DNA from: Streptomyces carminius
GTDB lineage: Bacteria; Actinomycetota; Actinomycetes; Streptomycetales; Streptomycetaceae
Reading direction: 5' to 3'
DNA length: 64,000 nt
NCBI RefSeq assembly: GCF_002794255.1
Contig: NZ_PGGW01000069.1
Location: 427,421-491,420, forward strand
Positions 37,878 to 45,688 of this stretch are shown one piece after another. The number at the start of each line of letters is the position of its first letter. Within the stretch, counting starts at the first letter, position 1. The position numbers and the translations under genes were made by a program. Below the pieces are notes generated by a model, which had not been told where the DNA came from, made no database searches, and saw only the letters and a program-made list of their open reading frames with translations.

Positions 37878-38495
37878 ATGACCGGAAGAGTCCGTCCTAC
37901 GGTCCTGTTCGCGGCGATCGCGACCGCCGCCGCCACGGCCCTGGTGCCGACCACCGCCCACGCCGACCACGGCGAGAACCCGACCATCCGCCAGCTGCTC
38001 GACAAGTGCAACAACGGCACCGACAGGTGCGTCTTCCACCCCGACGGCCCGCCGGAGACCTTCATGGGCCCGACCCGCCGGGTCGGCGAGGAGGTGTACA
38101 ACTGCACCGACGATCCGCAGCGGTTCTCCGTGGGCTGGTCGGACACCGTCGGCGAGTCGAACAGCGTAGGGGTCTCGCTGACCACCGAGGCCGGCTTCGC
38201 CGAGGTCTTCAAGGTCAGCCTCGAGGTCAGCTACAACCACACCTGGTCCAGCTCCCACACCAAGAACCAGAGCACCTGGGTCGAGGTGCGCCCCGGTGAG
38301 ATCGGCTGGGTGACCCGGGCGGCCGAGATGCAGCGCTTCAGCGGACGGTACGAGATGAACTTCCCGGACCGCTACTACGGCCACTACTACTGGTACGCGC
38401 CGTTCACGGCGGAGGGCCCGGCGCCCAGCGGACGCGACACCATAGCCCAGCACACCCGGCCGATGACGGACCAGGAGAGGTCGCAGCGCTGCTGA
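37878..38495 (+). CDS. Secreted protein, possible aerolysin/ETX-type beta-pore-former fold
   Basis: 205 residues from ATG 37878, chosen because GGAG lies seven bases upstream; ATG 37866 is earlier. A signal peptide ends near ALVPTTAHA. The mature part has alternating Ser/Thr strands: VGESNSVGVSLTTEAGFAEV, VSLEVSYNHTWSSSHTKNQS and VRPGEIGWVTRAAEMQRFSG. This amphipathic strand pattern, with the central SxSxSxxxxxSSSxTxxxS run, is what the insertion loop of aerolysin-like toxins looks like. No catalytic motif is present. The call is a structural guess; family membership is unproven. Downstream is a 17-bp hairpin. Confidence 0.55.
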   Translation: MTGRVRPTVLFAAIATAAATALVPTTAHADHGENPTIRQLLDKCNNGTDRCVFHPDGPPETFMGPTRRVGEEVYNCTDDPQRFSVGWSDTVGESNSVGVSLTTEAGFAEVFKVSLEVSYNHTWSSSHTKNQSTWVEVRPGEIGWVTRAAEMQRFSGRYEMNFPDRYYGHYYWYAPFTAEGPAPSGRDTIAQHTRPMTDQERSQRC

Positions 38496-38512
38496 CACCC
38501 GCTCCCGGCCCC

Positions 38513-38550
38513 GCGGCCCCGTCCGGACCCACCGGTCCGGACGGGGCCGC
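38513..38550. terminator. Terminator of the secreted-protein gene, 17-bp arms
   Basis: GCGGCCCCGTCCGGACC and GGTCCGGACGGGGCCGC are perfectly complementary around CACC. It lies 18 bp past the stop of the aerolysin-like gene and before the cytidine-deaminase-like gene. Confidence 0.85.
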
Positions 38551-38583
38551 CCCCGGTACGGCCGACCGCATATGCTCACCCCC

Positions 38584-38937
38584 ATGAGTGAAGCCGCCGG
38601 CCTGGACCCCGAAGACCGCAAGATCATCACCCTCGCCCGCAGCACGCGGGCCCGCAACGGCGTGCCCGAGGGGGCGGCCGTACGGGACGAGACCGGACGC
38701 ACCTACGTGGCCGGCACCGTCGCGCTGAAGTCGCTCAGACTCAGCGCCCTGCAGACCGCGGTGGCCATGGCGGTGGCGTCCGGGGCCAAGTCGCTGGAGG
38801 CCGCGGCGGTGGTCTCCGAGGCGCCCGCCGTGCCCTCCGCGGACCTGGCCGCCGTCCACGAGCTGGGCGGACCGGCCACCCCCGTACTCCTGGCCGGCCC
38901 GGACGGCGCGGTGCGCTCCACCGTCACCGCCGGCTGA
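38584..38937 (+). CDS. Cytidine-deaminase-like protein lacking zinc ligands
   Basis: 117 residues from ATG 38584. Its overall layout (LDPEDRKIITLARSTRARNG and LSALQTAVAMAVASGAKSLE) matches the small cytidine-deaminase-like proteins encoded next to era in Streptomyces. In real cytidine deaminases the helix reads CAE plus a later PCxxC. Here the CAE position is SAL, and no Cys is present at all, so zinc binding and deamination are not possible. It may be a structural or regulatory remnant of the fold. It lies 102 bp upstream of era. Confidence 0.8.
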   Translation: MSEAAGLDPEDRKIITLARSTRARNGVPEGAAVRDETGRTYVAGTVALKSLRLSALQTAVAMAVASGAKSLEAAAVVSEAPAVPSADLAAVHELGGPATPVLLAGPDGAVRSTVTAG

Positions 38938-39038
38938 CCGGCCGGCGTCGCGCGCCGGACGACCGCCGTCCCGGCTCCGCCCGGCGGCATGATCCGGCCG
39001 GGTCCGCGGGGGCCCGGGGATCGGGGAGAATGACCCCC

Positions 39039-40001
39039 ATGAGTGACCGTTCCCCCTCCCCCCGGCCCGTGACACAGGCGGAGCCCGCACCGCACCGGTC
39101 GGGCTTCGCGTGCTTCGTCGGCCGCCCCAACGCGGGCAAGTCGACCCTCACCAACGCCCTGGTGGGAACGAAGGTCGCGATCACCTCCAACCGTCCCCAG
39201 ACCACCCGCCACACGGTGCGCGGGATCGTCCACCGGCCCGACGCGCAGCTGGTGCTGGTGGACACCCCCGGCCTGCACAAACCGCGCACCCTGCTCGGCG
39301 AGCGGCTCAACGACGTGGTGCGCACCACCTGGGCCGAGGTCGACGTGATCGGCTTCTGCCTGCCCGCCGACCAGCGGATCGGCCCCGGCGACCGGTACAT
39401 CGCCAAGGAACTGGCGGCCATGAAGCGCACCCCGAAGGTCGCGGTGGTCACCAAGACAGACCTGGTGGACTCCAGGGCCCTGGCGGAGCAGCTCGTCTCC
39501 GTCGACCGGCTGGGCAGGGAGCTGGGCTTCGAGTGGGCCGAGATCGTGCCCGTCTCGGCCACCGCCGGCGACCAGGTGGGCCTGCTGGCGGACCTGCTCG
39601 TCCCGCTCCTCCCCGAGGGGCCGCCGCTCTACCCGGACGGCGATCTGACCGACGAGCCCGAGCAGGTCATGGTCGCCGAGCTGATCCGGGAGGCCGCGCT
39701 GGAGGGCGTACGTGACGAACTGCCGCACTCCATCGCCGTGGTGGTCGAGGAGATGGGGCCGCGCGAGGGCCGTCCGGAGGGCCGGCCGCTGCTGGACATC
39801 CACGCCAACGTGTTCATCGAGCGGCCCAGCCAGAAGGGCATCGTCATCGGGCCGAAGGGCAGCCGGCTGAAGGAGGTCGGCACCAAGTCCCGCAAGCAGA
39901 TCGAGGCCCTGCTCGGCACGCCCGTCTACCTCGACCTGCACGTCAAGGTCGCCAAGGACTGGCAGCGCGACCCCAAGCAGCTGCGCAGGCTCGGTTTCTA
40001 G
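39039..40001 (+). CDS. era: GTPase Era
   Basis: 320 residues from ATG 39039; ATG 39030 is three codons earlier. GTPase motifs are GRPNAGKS (G1, residues 28-35), RPQTTRHTVRGI (switch I), DTPGLHKP (G3) and TKTDLVDS (G4). The C-terminal KH domain contains the RNA-binding GIVIGPKGSRLKEVGTKSRK. Era helps 30S assembly and 16S rRNA 3'-end processing, functions linked to the nearby YbeY. It is convergent with the MFS gene, with a 16-bp hairpin between them. Confidence 0.97.
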   Translation: MSDRSPSPRPVTQAEPAPHRSGFACFVGRPNAGKSTLTNALVGTKVAITSNRPQTTRHTVRGIVHRPDAQLVLVDTPGLHKPRTLLGERLNDVVRTTWAEVDVIGFCLPADQRIGPGDRYIAKELAAMKRTPKVAVVTKTDLVDSRALAEQLVSVDRLGRELGFEWAEIVPVSATAGDQVGLLADLLVPLLPEGPPLYPDGDLTDEPEQVMVAELIREAALEGVRDELPHSIAVVVEEMGPREGRPEGRPLLDIHANVFIERPSQKGIVIGPKGSRLKEVGTKSRKQIEALLGTPVYLDLHVKVAKDWQRDPKQLRRLGF

Positions 40002-40082
40002 GGCGGGTCCCCGCCGCCGGGCGGCTCGCCGCCACAGGCCGGGGCAACGGCGTTCCCGCCCCGGACACCCGGGCGCGCGGAG

Positions 40083-40121
40083 GCCCGCCGCCGTCCGCGC
40101 GGTGTGCGGACGGCGGCGGGC
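40083..40121. terminator. Bidirectional terminator between era and the MFS gene
   Basis: GCCCGCCGCCGTCCGC (40083-40098) and GCGGACGGCGGCGGGC (40106-40121) form a 16-bp perfect stem around GCGGTGT. It serves era (+) and the convergent transporter gene. Confidence 0.85.
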
Positions 40122-40133
40122 GGGGCGCTCCGG

Positions 40134-41783
40134 TCAGGCCCGGGCCGGTTCGGCGGTCTCCGTCTCCCCGGCCGGCTCCGGTGCGGCACCCGCGTCGGTG
40201 CCGAGTTCCACACCGGGTTCGGCACCGGCACCGGCACCGGCACCGGAGTCGGCGTTGGTGTTGGACAGCACCTTCTCCGGCAGGAGGAAGGCCAGCACCA
40301 GGCTGACGAGGAACAGCGGCAGCAGATAGCCGAAGACCGGTGTCAGCGCGTGCTGGTACGAGGCCACCACCGCGTCCCGCACCGGTTCGGGCAGCGCGCG
40401 GACCAGGGCCGGGGTGAGGGACTCGGGGTCCCCCACGGCCCCGGCCGCCTGAGGCGGGATGCGCTCGGCGAGCTGGTCGCTCAGCCGGTGGGTGAAGACC
40501 GCGCCGACCGCCGCGGTGCCCAGGGTGGCGCCGATCTCGCGGAAGAAGTTGTTCGCGGAGGTGGCGGTGCCCACGTCCGAGACGGGGAAGGCGTTCTGCA
40601 CGGCCAGCACGAGGTTCTGGATCATCATGCCCATCCCGGCGCCGAGCAGGAAGAAGTACCCGCACAGCACGGGCAGCGGGGTGTCCACCTCCAGGGTGGA
40701 CATCAGCACCACCGTGACGCTCATCACGGCCACCCCGAGGATCGGGTAGATCTTGTAGCGGCCGGTGCGGCTGATCAGATGCCCGGAGGGCATCGCGGTG
40801 CCCATGATGCCGACGACCATGGGGATCAGCAGCAGCCCGGACTCGGTGGCGCTGACCCCGTACACCATCTGCAGATAGGTGGGCATGTAGCCGATGACGG
40901 CGAACATGCCGACACCGATGGCGATCAGACCGATCAGGGTGGCGATGTTGAAGATCCGGCTGCGGAACAGCCGCAGCGGGATGAGCGGTTCGGCGGCCCG
41001 GCCCTGGACGAGGAAGAACAGCACCCAGGCGGCGACCCCGCCGGCGGCGAGCGCCAGGATCACCGGGTCGGACCAGGCGTAGTCGGTGCCGCCGAAGTCG
41101 GCGACCAGCACCGTGCAGGTGACGGCCGCGGCCATCAGCACGAACCCGGCCCAGTCGAAGGAGACCTTCACGGCGCGGCGCGGCAGCCGCAGCGCGAACG
41201 CGCAGACGGCCAGGGCCAGGAAGCCCAGCGGGAGGTTGACCCAGAAGGCCCAGCGCCAGTCGTGGTGGTCGGTGAACCAGCCGCCCAGCAGCGGACCCGC
41301 GACGGAGGAGAGGCCGAAGACGGCGCCCATGGGGGCCATGTACTTCGCACGCTGCCGCGGCGGTACGAGGTCCGCGACGATCGCCTGCGAGGTGATCATG
41401 AGGCCGCCGCCGCCCAGCCCCTGGATCGCCCGGCCGGTGATCAGGGTGCCCATGTCCTGGGCGATGCCGCCCACCACCGAGCCGACGATGAAGACGGCGA
41501 TCGCGGACAGGAACAGGCGCTTGCGGCCGACCAGGTCGCCCAGCCGCCCGTAGACGGGCATGGCGACGGTGGCGGCGAGGATGTAGGCGGTGGTCACCCA
41601 CGCCATGTGGCTCACGCCGCTGAGCTCGCCGACGATCGTGGGCAGCGCGGTGGCGACGATCGTCTGGTCGAGTGCGGCCAGCAGCATGCTGACCATCAGG
41701 CCCGCGAATATCAGGCCGAAGTGGGGCGGCAGAGCCGGCGGCGCCGGCTCCTCGTGCTCCGCCGGGGCGGCGGCATCGGACAT
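40134..41783 (-). CDS. MFS drug-efflux transporter, DHA2 (EmrB/QacA) family
   Basis: 549 residues with 14 predicted membrane segments. Motif A GRLGDLVGRKRLF, the antiporter motif C-like GLSSVAGPLLGGWF and TM1 motif D1 DQTIVATALPTI are present. The C-terminal tail is Ala/Glu-rich and disordered, with runs of GAGAGAGA. Such pumps export antibiotics or dyes using the proton gradient. A TetR regulator gene lies directly upstream on the same strand, suggesting local control. Confidence 0.93.
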   Translation of the reverse strand: MSDAAAPAEHEEPAPPALPPHFGLIFAGLMVSMLLAALDQTIVATALPTIVGELSGVSHMAWVTTAYILAATVAMPVYGRLGDLVGRKRLFLSAIAVFIVGSVVGGIAQDMGTLITGRAIQGLGGGGLMITSQAIVADLVPPRQRAKYMAPMGAVFGLSSVAGPLLGGWFTDHHDWRWAFWVNLPLGFLALAVCAFALRLPRRAVKVSFDWAGFVLMAAAVTCTVLVADFGGTDYAWSDPVILALAAGGVAAWVLFFLVQGRAAEPLIPLRLFRSRIFNIATLIGLIAIGVGMFAVIGYMPTYLQMVYGVSATESGLLLIPMVVGIMGTAMPSGHLISRTGRYKIYPILGVAVMSVTVVLMSTLEVDTPLPVLCGYFFLLGAGMGMMIQNLVLAVQNAFPVSDVGTATSANNFFREIGATLGTAAVGAVFTHRLSDQLAERIPPQAAGAVGDPESLTPALVRALPEPVRDAVVASYQHALTPVFGYLLPLFLVSLVLAFLLPEKVLSNTNADSGAGAGAGAEPGVELGTDAGAAPEPAGETETAEPARA

Positions 41784-41919
41784 CGGTTACTCCAGGAAGG
41801 GACGGTGCGGGACGTTCCGGGCGGCGGGCGGGGGCGCCCGCACGGAACAGGGACGGGGAAGACAGGGGAGGGGGCCGTACGGGAGCCCGGCCGGGCGGGG
41901 GCGCCGGAGCCCCGGCGCC

Positions 41920-42567
41920 TCAGGGGGTCAGCAGGGCGCGCAGCAGCGCCGCCGAGTGTTCGACGTACGGCACCGGGGAGTCGTCACTCCGCGGTGCCGC
42001 GCTCTTCCAGCGCTCCAGACCGGTGCGGACGGCGGCCATGGCCAGGGCGGCGATGAGGGCGGCGGTCTCGTCCGGCTCGCCGGGCCCGCCGTCCGTACCG
42101 CCCTCGCCCCCGCCGCCCCCGTCGCCCAGCCGCCGGGCCACGGCCCCGGCCAGCGTGCGCTGGAAGTCGTCGAGCTGGGCCAGGAACGCGGCCGCCACCC
42201 CCGGGGTGGTGCGGCTGATCTCCATGACCGCGTGCAGTTCGGCCCGGAGCGGCGGGTTCTTTGACAGGTCGGCCGTGATCAGGGCGGCCAGTTCGGCCAG
42301 CACCTCGCGCGGCTCGGCCGGCCCGGCCGCGGCGAACGCCTCCAGGGCCCGCGGGTCCGGGCCGGCCGGTCCCCGGGCGACGGCGGCCTCCTTGCTGCCG
42401 AAGTAGTTGAAGAAGGTCCGCGGCGAGACGCCGGCCTCCTCGCTGATCATCTCCACGGTGACCTTGTCGAAGCCGTGCGCCAGGGCCAGCCGCAGCGCCG
42501 CGGAGTGGATGCTCCGCCGTGTCTCGCGCCGTCTGCGCTCACGGAGTCCTTCGGCCGGTTTCACCAT
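41920..42567 (-). CDS. TetR-family transcriptional regulator
   Basis: 215 residues from ATG 42567. The N-terminal HTH is RRETRRSIHSAALRLALAHG and DKVTVEMISEEAGVSPRTFF, the TetR pattern with FNYFGSKE after the recognition helix. The C-terminal ligand-binding part contains a Gly-rich loop (GDGGGGGEGGTDGGPG). It lies 136 bp upstream of the MFS gene and likely represses it and itself. Palindromes in its upstream region could be its operator. Confidence 0.93.
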   Translation of the reverse strand: MVKPAEGLRERRRRETRRSIHSAALRLALAHGFDKVTVEMISEEAGVSPRTFFNYFGSKEAAVARGPAGPDPRALEAFAAAGPAEPREVLAELAALITADLSKNPPLRAELHAVMEISRTTPGVAAAFLAQLDDFQRTLAGAVARRLGDGGGGGEGGTDGGPGEPDETAALIAALAMAAVRTGLERWKSAAPRSDDSPVPYVEHSAALLRALLTP

Positions 42568-42577
42568 GGGGATATTC

Positions 42578-42609
42578 TTGCACAGGCTGCAAAGTGTGCA
42601 CGGCGTGCA
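42578..42609. promoter_or_regulatory. Candidate TetR operator: two short palindromes
   Basis: TTGCA-CAGGC-TGCAA (42578-42592) and TGCAC-GGC-GTGCA (42597-42609) are perfect five-base inverted repeats with centres 18 bp apart, just upstream of the tetR ATG. Typical TetR sites are 14-20 bp palindromes of this sort. They carry no overlap with leuA control elements, which begin near 42690. Confidence 0.5.
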
Positions 42610-42710
42610 TGCTTCAGTGCTCAAGGGAGAGCGGGCACGGGAAGACAGGACTTCTCGCATGCTGATACATGCCGCTGTGCACCCCCGGCTTCGGTTACGC
42701 TGGCCCGGCC

Positions 42711-42758
42711 ATGCGTTTCGGGCTGCTCCTCCTTAGCTGCCGCGGCGAGGGCCTGTAG
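42711..42758 (+). CDS. leuA leader peptide (15 aa, four Leu codons)
   Basis: The frame encodes MRFGLLLLSCRGEGL and stops with TAG. Four consecutive Leu codons followed by SCRGEGL is the leader-peptide design known for ribosome-mediated attenuation of leuA in actinomycetes. A TACGCT hexamer at 42696-42701 could be the -10, which would make the leader nearly leaderless. When leucyl-tRNA is scarce, the ribosome stalls at the Leu codons and alters the downstream hairpin. Confidence 0.85.
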   Translation: MRFGLLLLSCRGEGL

Positions 42759-42784
42759 TCATACGGCCGACCCCCTCCCCGCGG
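42740..42784 (+). promoter_or_regulatory. Leucine attenuator hairpin
   Basis: CCGCGGCGAGGG (42740-42751, inside the leader peptide's SCRGEG codons) pairs with CCCTCCCCGCGG (42773-42784) with a single mismatch. The overlap with the leader reading frame is the expected layout: the stalled ribosome covers or frees the left arm and so chooses between anti-terminator and terminator. The leuA start follows 75 bp later. Confidence 0.7.
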
Positions 42785-42859
42785 AGTTCGGTGTTGCCGT
42801 CGTCGGCCCCGTCCACAGCCACTGAAGCCACTCTCCGTCATCCAGGAGCCAAGCCCGCC

Positions 42860-44626
42860 ATGAGTGATTCCCCCTCCCGTATCGGCCGCCCCACGCCCGT
42901 CACCGCGGCGACCGTCGCCCAGCAGCCGTCCGGTATGCCGATCCACCGCTACCGCGGCTACGAGGCCGTCGACCTGCCCGACCGCACCTGGCCCGGCAAG
43001 CGCATCACCACCGCCCCCCGCTGGCTCTCCACCGACCTGCGCGACGGCAACCAGGCGCTGATCGACCCGATGTCCCCGGCGCGCAAGCGGGCGATGTTCG
43101 ACCTGCTGGTACGCATGGGCTACAAGGAGATCGAGGTCGGCTTCCCCGCCTCCGGCCAGACCGACTTCGACTTCGTGCGCTCCATCATCGAGGAGGGCGC
43201 GATCCCCGAGGACGTGACGATCTCGGTGCTGACCCAGGCCCGCGAGGACCTGATCGAGCGCACCGTGCAGTCCCTGGCCGGCGCCCACCGGGCCACCGTC
43301 CACCTCTACAACGCCACCGCGCCGGTCTTCCGCCGGGTGGTCTTCCGCGGCTCGAAGGACGACATCCGGCAGATCGCGGTGGACGGCACCCGGCTGGTGA
43401 TGGAGTACGCCGAGAAGCTGCTGGGCGACGAGACGGCCTTCGGCTACCAGTACAGCCCGGAGATCTTCACCGACACCGAGCTGGACTTCGCCCTGGAGGT
43501 CTGCGAGTCCGTCATGGACGTCTGGCAGCCCGAGGAGGGCCGCGAGATCATCCTCAACCTGCCGGCCACCGTCGAGCGCTCCACGCCCTCCACCCACGCC
43601 GACCGCTTCGAGTGGATGTCGCGGAACCTGTCCCGGCGCGAGTTCGTCTGCCTGTCCACCCACCCCCACAACGACCGCGGCACCGCCGTGGCCGCCGCCG
43701 AACTGGCGGTCATGGCCGGCGCGGACCGGGTGGAGGGCTGCCTGTTCGGGCAGGGCGAGCGCACCGGCAACGTGGACCTGGTCACCCTGGGGATGAACCT
43801 GTTCAGCCAGGGCATCGACCCGAGGATCGACTTCAGCCGGATCGACGAGATCCGCCGCACCGCCGAGTACTGCAACCAGATGGAGATCCACCCGCGCCAC
43901 CCGTACGCGGGAGACCTGGTCTACACCTCCTTCTCCGGCTCCCACCAGGACGCCATCAAGAAGGGCTTCGAGGCGATGGAGGCCACCGCCGCCGAGCGGG
44001 GGAAGGCGGTGGAGGAGATCGAGTGGGAGGTGCCCTACCTGCCCATCGACCCCAAGGACGTCGGCCGCTCCTACGAGGCGGTCATCCGCGTCAACTCCCA
44101 GTCCGGCAAGGGCGGCGTCGCCTACGTGCTGAAGAACGAGCACAAGCTGGACCTGCCGCGCCGGATGCAGATCGAGTTCTCCAGGATCATCCAGGCGAAG
44201 ACCGACGCCGAGGGCGGCGAGGTCACCCCGAAGCAGATCTGGGACATCTTCCGCGACGAGTACCTGCCCAACCCGGACAACCCCTGGGGCCGCATCCAGG
44301 TACGCACCGGCCAGACCACCACCGACACCGACGGCGTGGACACCCTCACCGTCGAGGCGGCCGTCGACGGCACCGAGACCGTGCTGTCCGGCACCGGCAA
44401 CGGCCCGATCTCCGCCTTCTTCGACGCGCTGGCCAGGACGGGCATCGACGCCCGACTGCTGGACTACACCGAGCACACCCTGAGTGAGGGCGCCTCCGCG
44501 CAGGCCGCCTCGTACATCGAGTGCGCCATCGAGGACAAGGTGCTGTGGGGCATCGGCATCGACCCCAACACCACCCGCGCCTCCCTGAAGGCGGTCGTCT
44601 CCGCCGTCAACCGCGCCTACCGCTGA
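42860..44626 (+). CDS. leuA: 2-isopropylmalate synthase
   Basis: 588 residues from ATG 42860. The catalytic barrel motifs are STDLRDGNQALIDPMSPARK, GFPASGQTDFDF and HPHNDRGTAVAAAELAVMAG with the metal-binding histidines. The C-terminal regulatory domain (TEAAVDGTETVLSGTGNGPI-type) carries leucine feedback. It condenses 2-oxoisovalerate and acetyl-CoA, the first step of leucine biosynthesis. Expression is controlled by the leader peptide and attenuator upstream. Confidence 0.97.
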   Translation: MSDSPSRIGRPTPVTAATVAQQPSGMPIHRYRGYEAVDLPDRTWPGKRITTAPRWLSTDLRDGNQALIDPMSPARKRAMFDLLVRMGYKEIEVGFPASGQTDFDFVRSIIEEGAIPEDVTISVLTQAREDLIERTVQSLAGAHRATVHLYNATAPVFRRVVFRGSKDDIRQIAVDGTRLVMEYAEKLLGDETAFGYQYSPEIFTDTELDFALEVCESVMDVWQPEEGREIILNLPATVERSTPSTHADRFEWMSRNLSRREFVCLSTHPHNDRGTAVAAAELAVMAGADRVEGCLFGQGERTGNVDLVTLGMNLFSQGIDPRIDFSRIDEIRRTAEYCNQMEIHPRHPYAGDLVYTSFSGSHQDAIKKGFEAMEATAAERGKAVEEIEWEVPYLPIDPKDVGRSYEAVIRVNSQSGKGGVAYVLKNEHKLDLPRRMQIEFSRIIQAKTDAEGGEVTPKQIWDIFRDEYLPNPDNPWGRIQVRTGQTTTDTDGVDTLTVEAAVDGTETVLSGTGNGPISAFFDALARTGIDARLLDYTEHTLSEGASAQAASYIECAIEDKVLWGIGIDPNTTRASLKAVVSAVNRAYR

Positions 44627-44645
44627 GGCCCGTGACATGACATGA

Positions 44646-44680
44646 CGCGGCCCGGCCGGGGTGTCCCCGGCCGGGCCGCG
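44646..44680. terminator. Bidirectional terminator, 16-bp arms
   Basis: CGCGGCCCGGCCGGGG (44646-44661) and CCCCGGCCGGGCCGCG (44665-44680) are perfectly complementary around TGT. It lies between leuA and the convergent SGNH hydrolase gene. Confidence 0.85.
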
Positions 44681-44707
44681 CGCCGTCCGCCTGCGGTACG
44701 GAACGTG

Positions 44708-45466
44708 TCAGCGGTCCCCGGCCCGGAACCCGGGGGACAGCACCTCCGCGAGGGCCTCCGCCGCCACCTGGTAGCCCGCGGCGGAGGGGTGGAAGCCGTC
44801 CTCGGCGAAGAACGCCGGGCGGTCGGCCGCCATCGCCTCCATCGGCAGGGGCACATGGTGGATCCCGTACTCGCGCGCCACCTTCACCAGCACCCGGTCC
44901 AGCTGCCGGGCCCGCAGACCCAGCACCGTCCGCAGTGGCTGCGGCAGCACGGGGAATTCGTGCACCGGCGGCAGTCCGCAGAACGCGACGGGCACCTCGT
45001 CGCCGAGCCGGGCCCGCAGGTCGGACATCAGCACCCGCAGCGCCCGCCGCCACCGGCCCAGCGAGCCCGGCCGCATCAGCTCGTTGACGCCCGGGGAGAC
45101 GACCACGGCGTCGGGCTCCCAGCCGTTCAGCGGATCGCGGCACTGCCGCACCGGGTTGTCCAGCGTGTACCGGACCGTCGCCCCGCCGCGCGCGGCGACC
45201 CGCCACCGCACCTCGCCGCCGGTGTGCCGGGCGAGCAGCCGGCCCACCCGGCCGGCCAGTCCGTCGTCGTTGTGCGCCACCCCGAAACCGGCGGCCACCG
45301 AGTCGCCCAGCACCATCAGCCGCAGCGGCGGGCCGTCCGCCGCCCCACCGGGCCCGGGGCAGGCCCCCTCGTGTCCGTCCGCCGCCGTCAGCCGGGGGAT
45401 GTCCCGTCTGGCCCGGGCTCCCTGCCAGGCGAGCAACGGCGCCAGCAGCAGGCTCGCGGGCTGCAC
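44708..45466 (-). CDS. SGNH/GDSL-family hydrolase
   Basis: About 252 residues if GTG 45466 is used; the start is uncertain and the frame runs open to ATG 45667, which would overlap the MMPL promoter. Block I is MVLGDSVAAGFGVA (nucleophile Ser of GDS), block III is PGVNEL and block V is DGFHPSAAGY with the Asp-His pair. The family hydrolyses acyl esters of lipids or sugars; the substrate is unknown. No signal peptide is certain with this start. It lies divergent from the MMPL transporter gene. Confidence 0.88.
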   Translation of the reverse strand: MQPASLLLAPLLAWQGARARRDIPRLTAADGHEGACPGPGGAADGPPLRLMVLGDSVAAGFGVAHNDDGLAGRVGRLLARHTGGEVRWRVAARGGATVRYTLDNPVRQCRDPLNGWEPDAVVVSPGVNELMRPGSLGRWRRALRVLMSDLRARLGDEVPVAFCGLPPVHEFPVLPQPLRTVLGLRARQLDRVLVKVAREYGIHHVPLPMEAMAADRPAFFAEDGFHPSAAGYQVAAEALAEVLSPGFRAGDR

Positions 45467-45620
45467 GGCCCGTATCGCGTAATCCGTCAGCCCCCTTTCT
45501 ACGCCGCTCCGGGGCCGCCGGGGCGGACAAGCACCACTTCGGTCCCGCACCTCACCGGGGCGCACGCCGTCTACTGGACACACCCCCGGGGCCAACGGCC
45601 TGAGCACCGTATTAACAGTC

Positions 45621-45630
45621 GTCTCAGGTT
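45621..45630 (+). promoter_or_regulatory. GTCTCAGGTT box upstream of the MMPL gene
   Basis: The decamer GTCTCAGGTT lies 58 bp upstream of the MMPL ATG at 45689. The identical decamer occurs on the other strand in front of the response-regulator gene (50242-50251). Both sit in promoter-distance positions, so it is a candidate response-regulator binding half-site. See the finding. Confidence 0.6.
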
Positions 45631-45688
45631 CGCTCGCTAGGAAGTGGCATCCAGATAAGCGATGCAACCCGTATGTAGGAGGCTAGTG

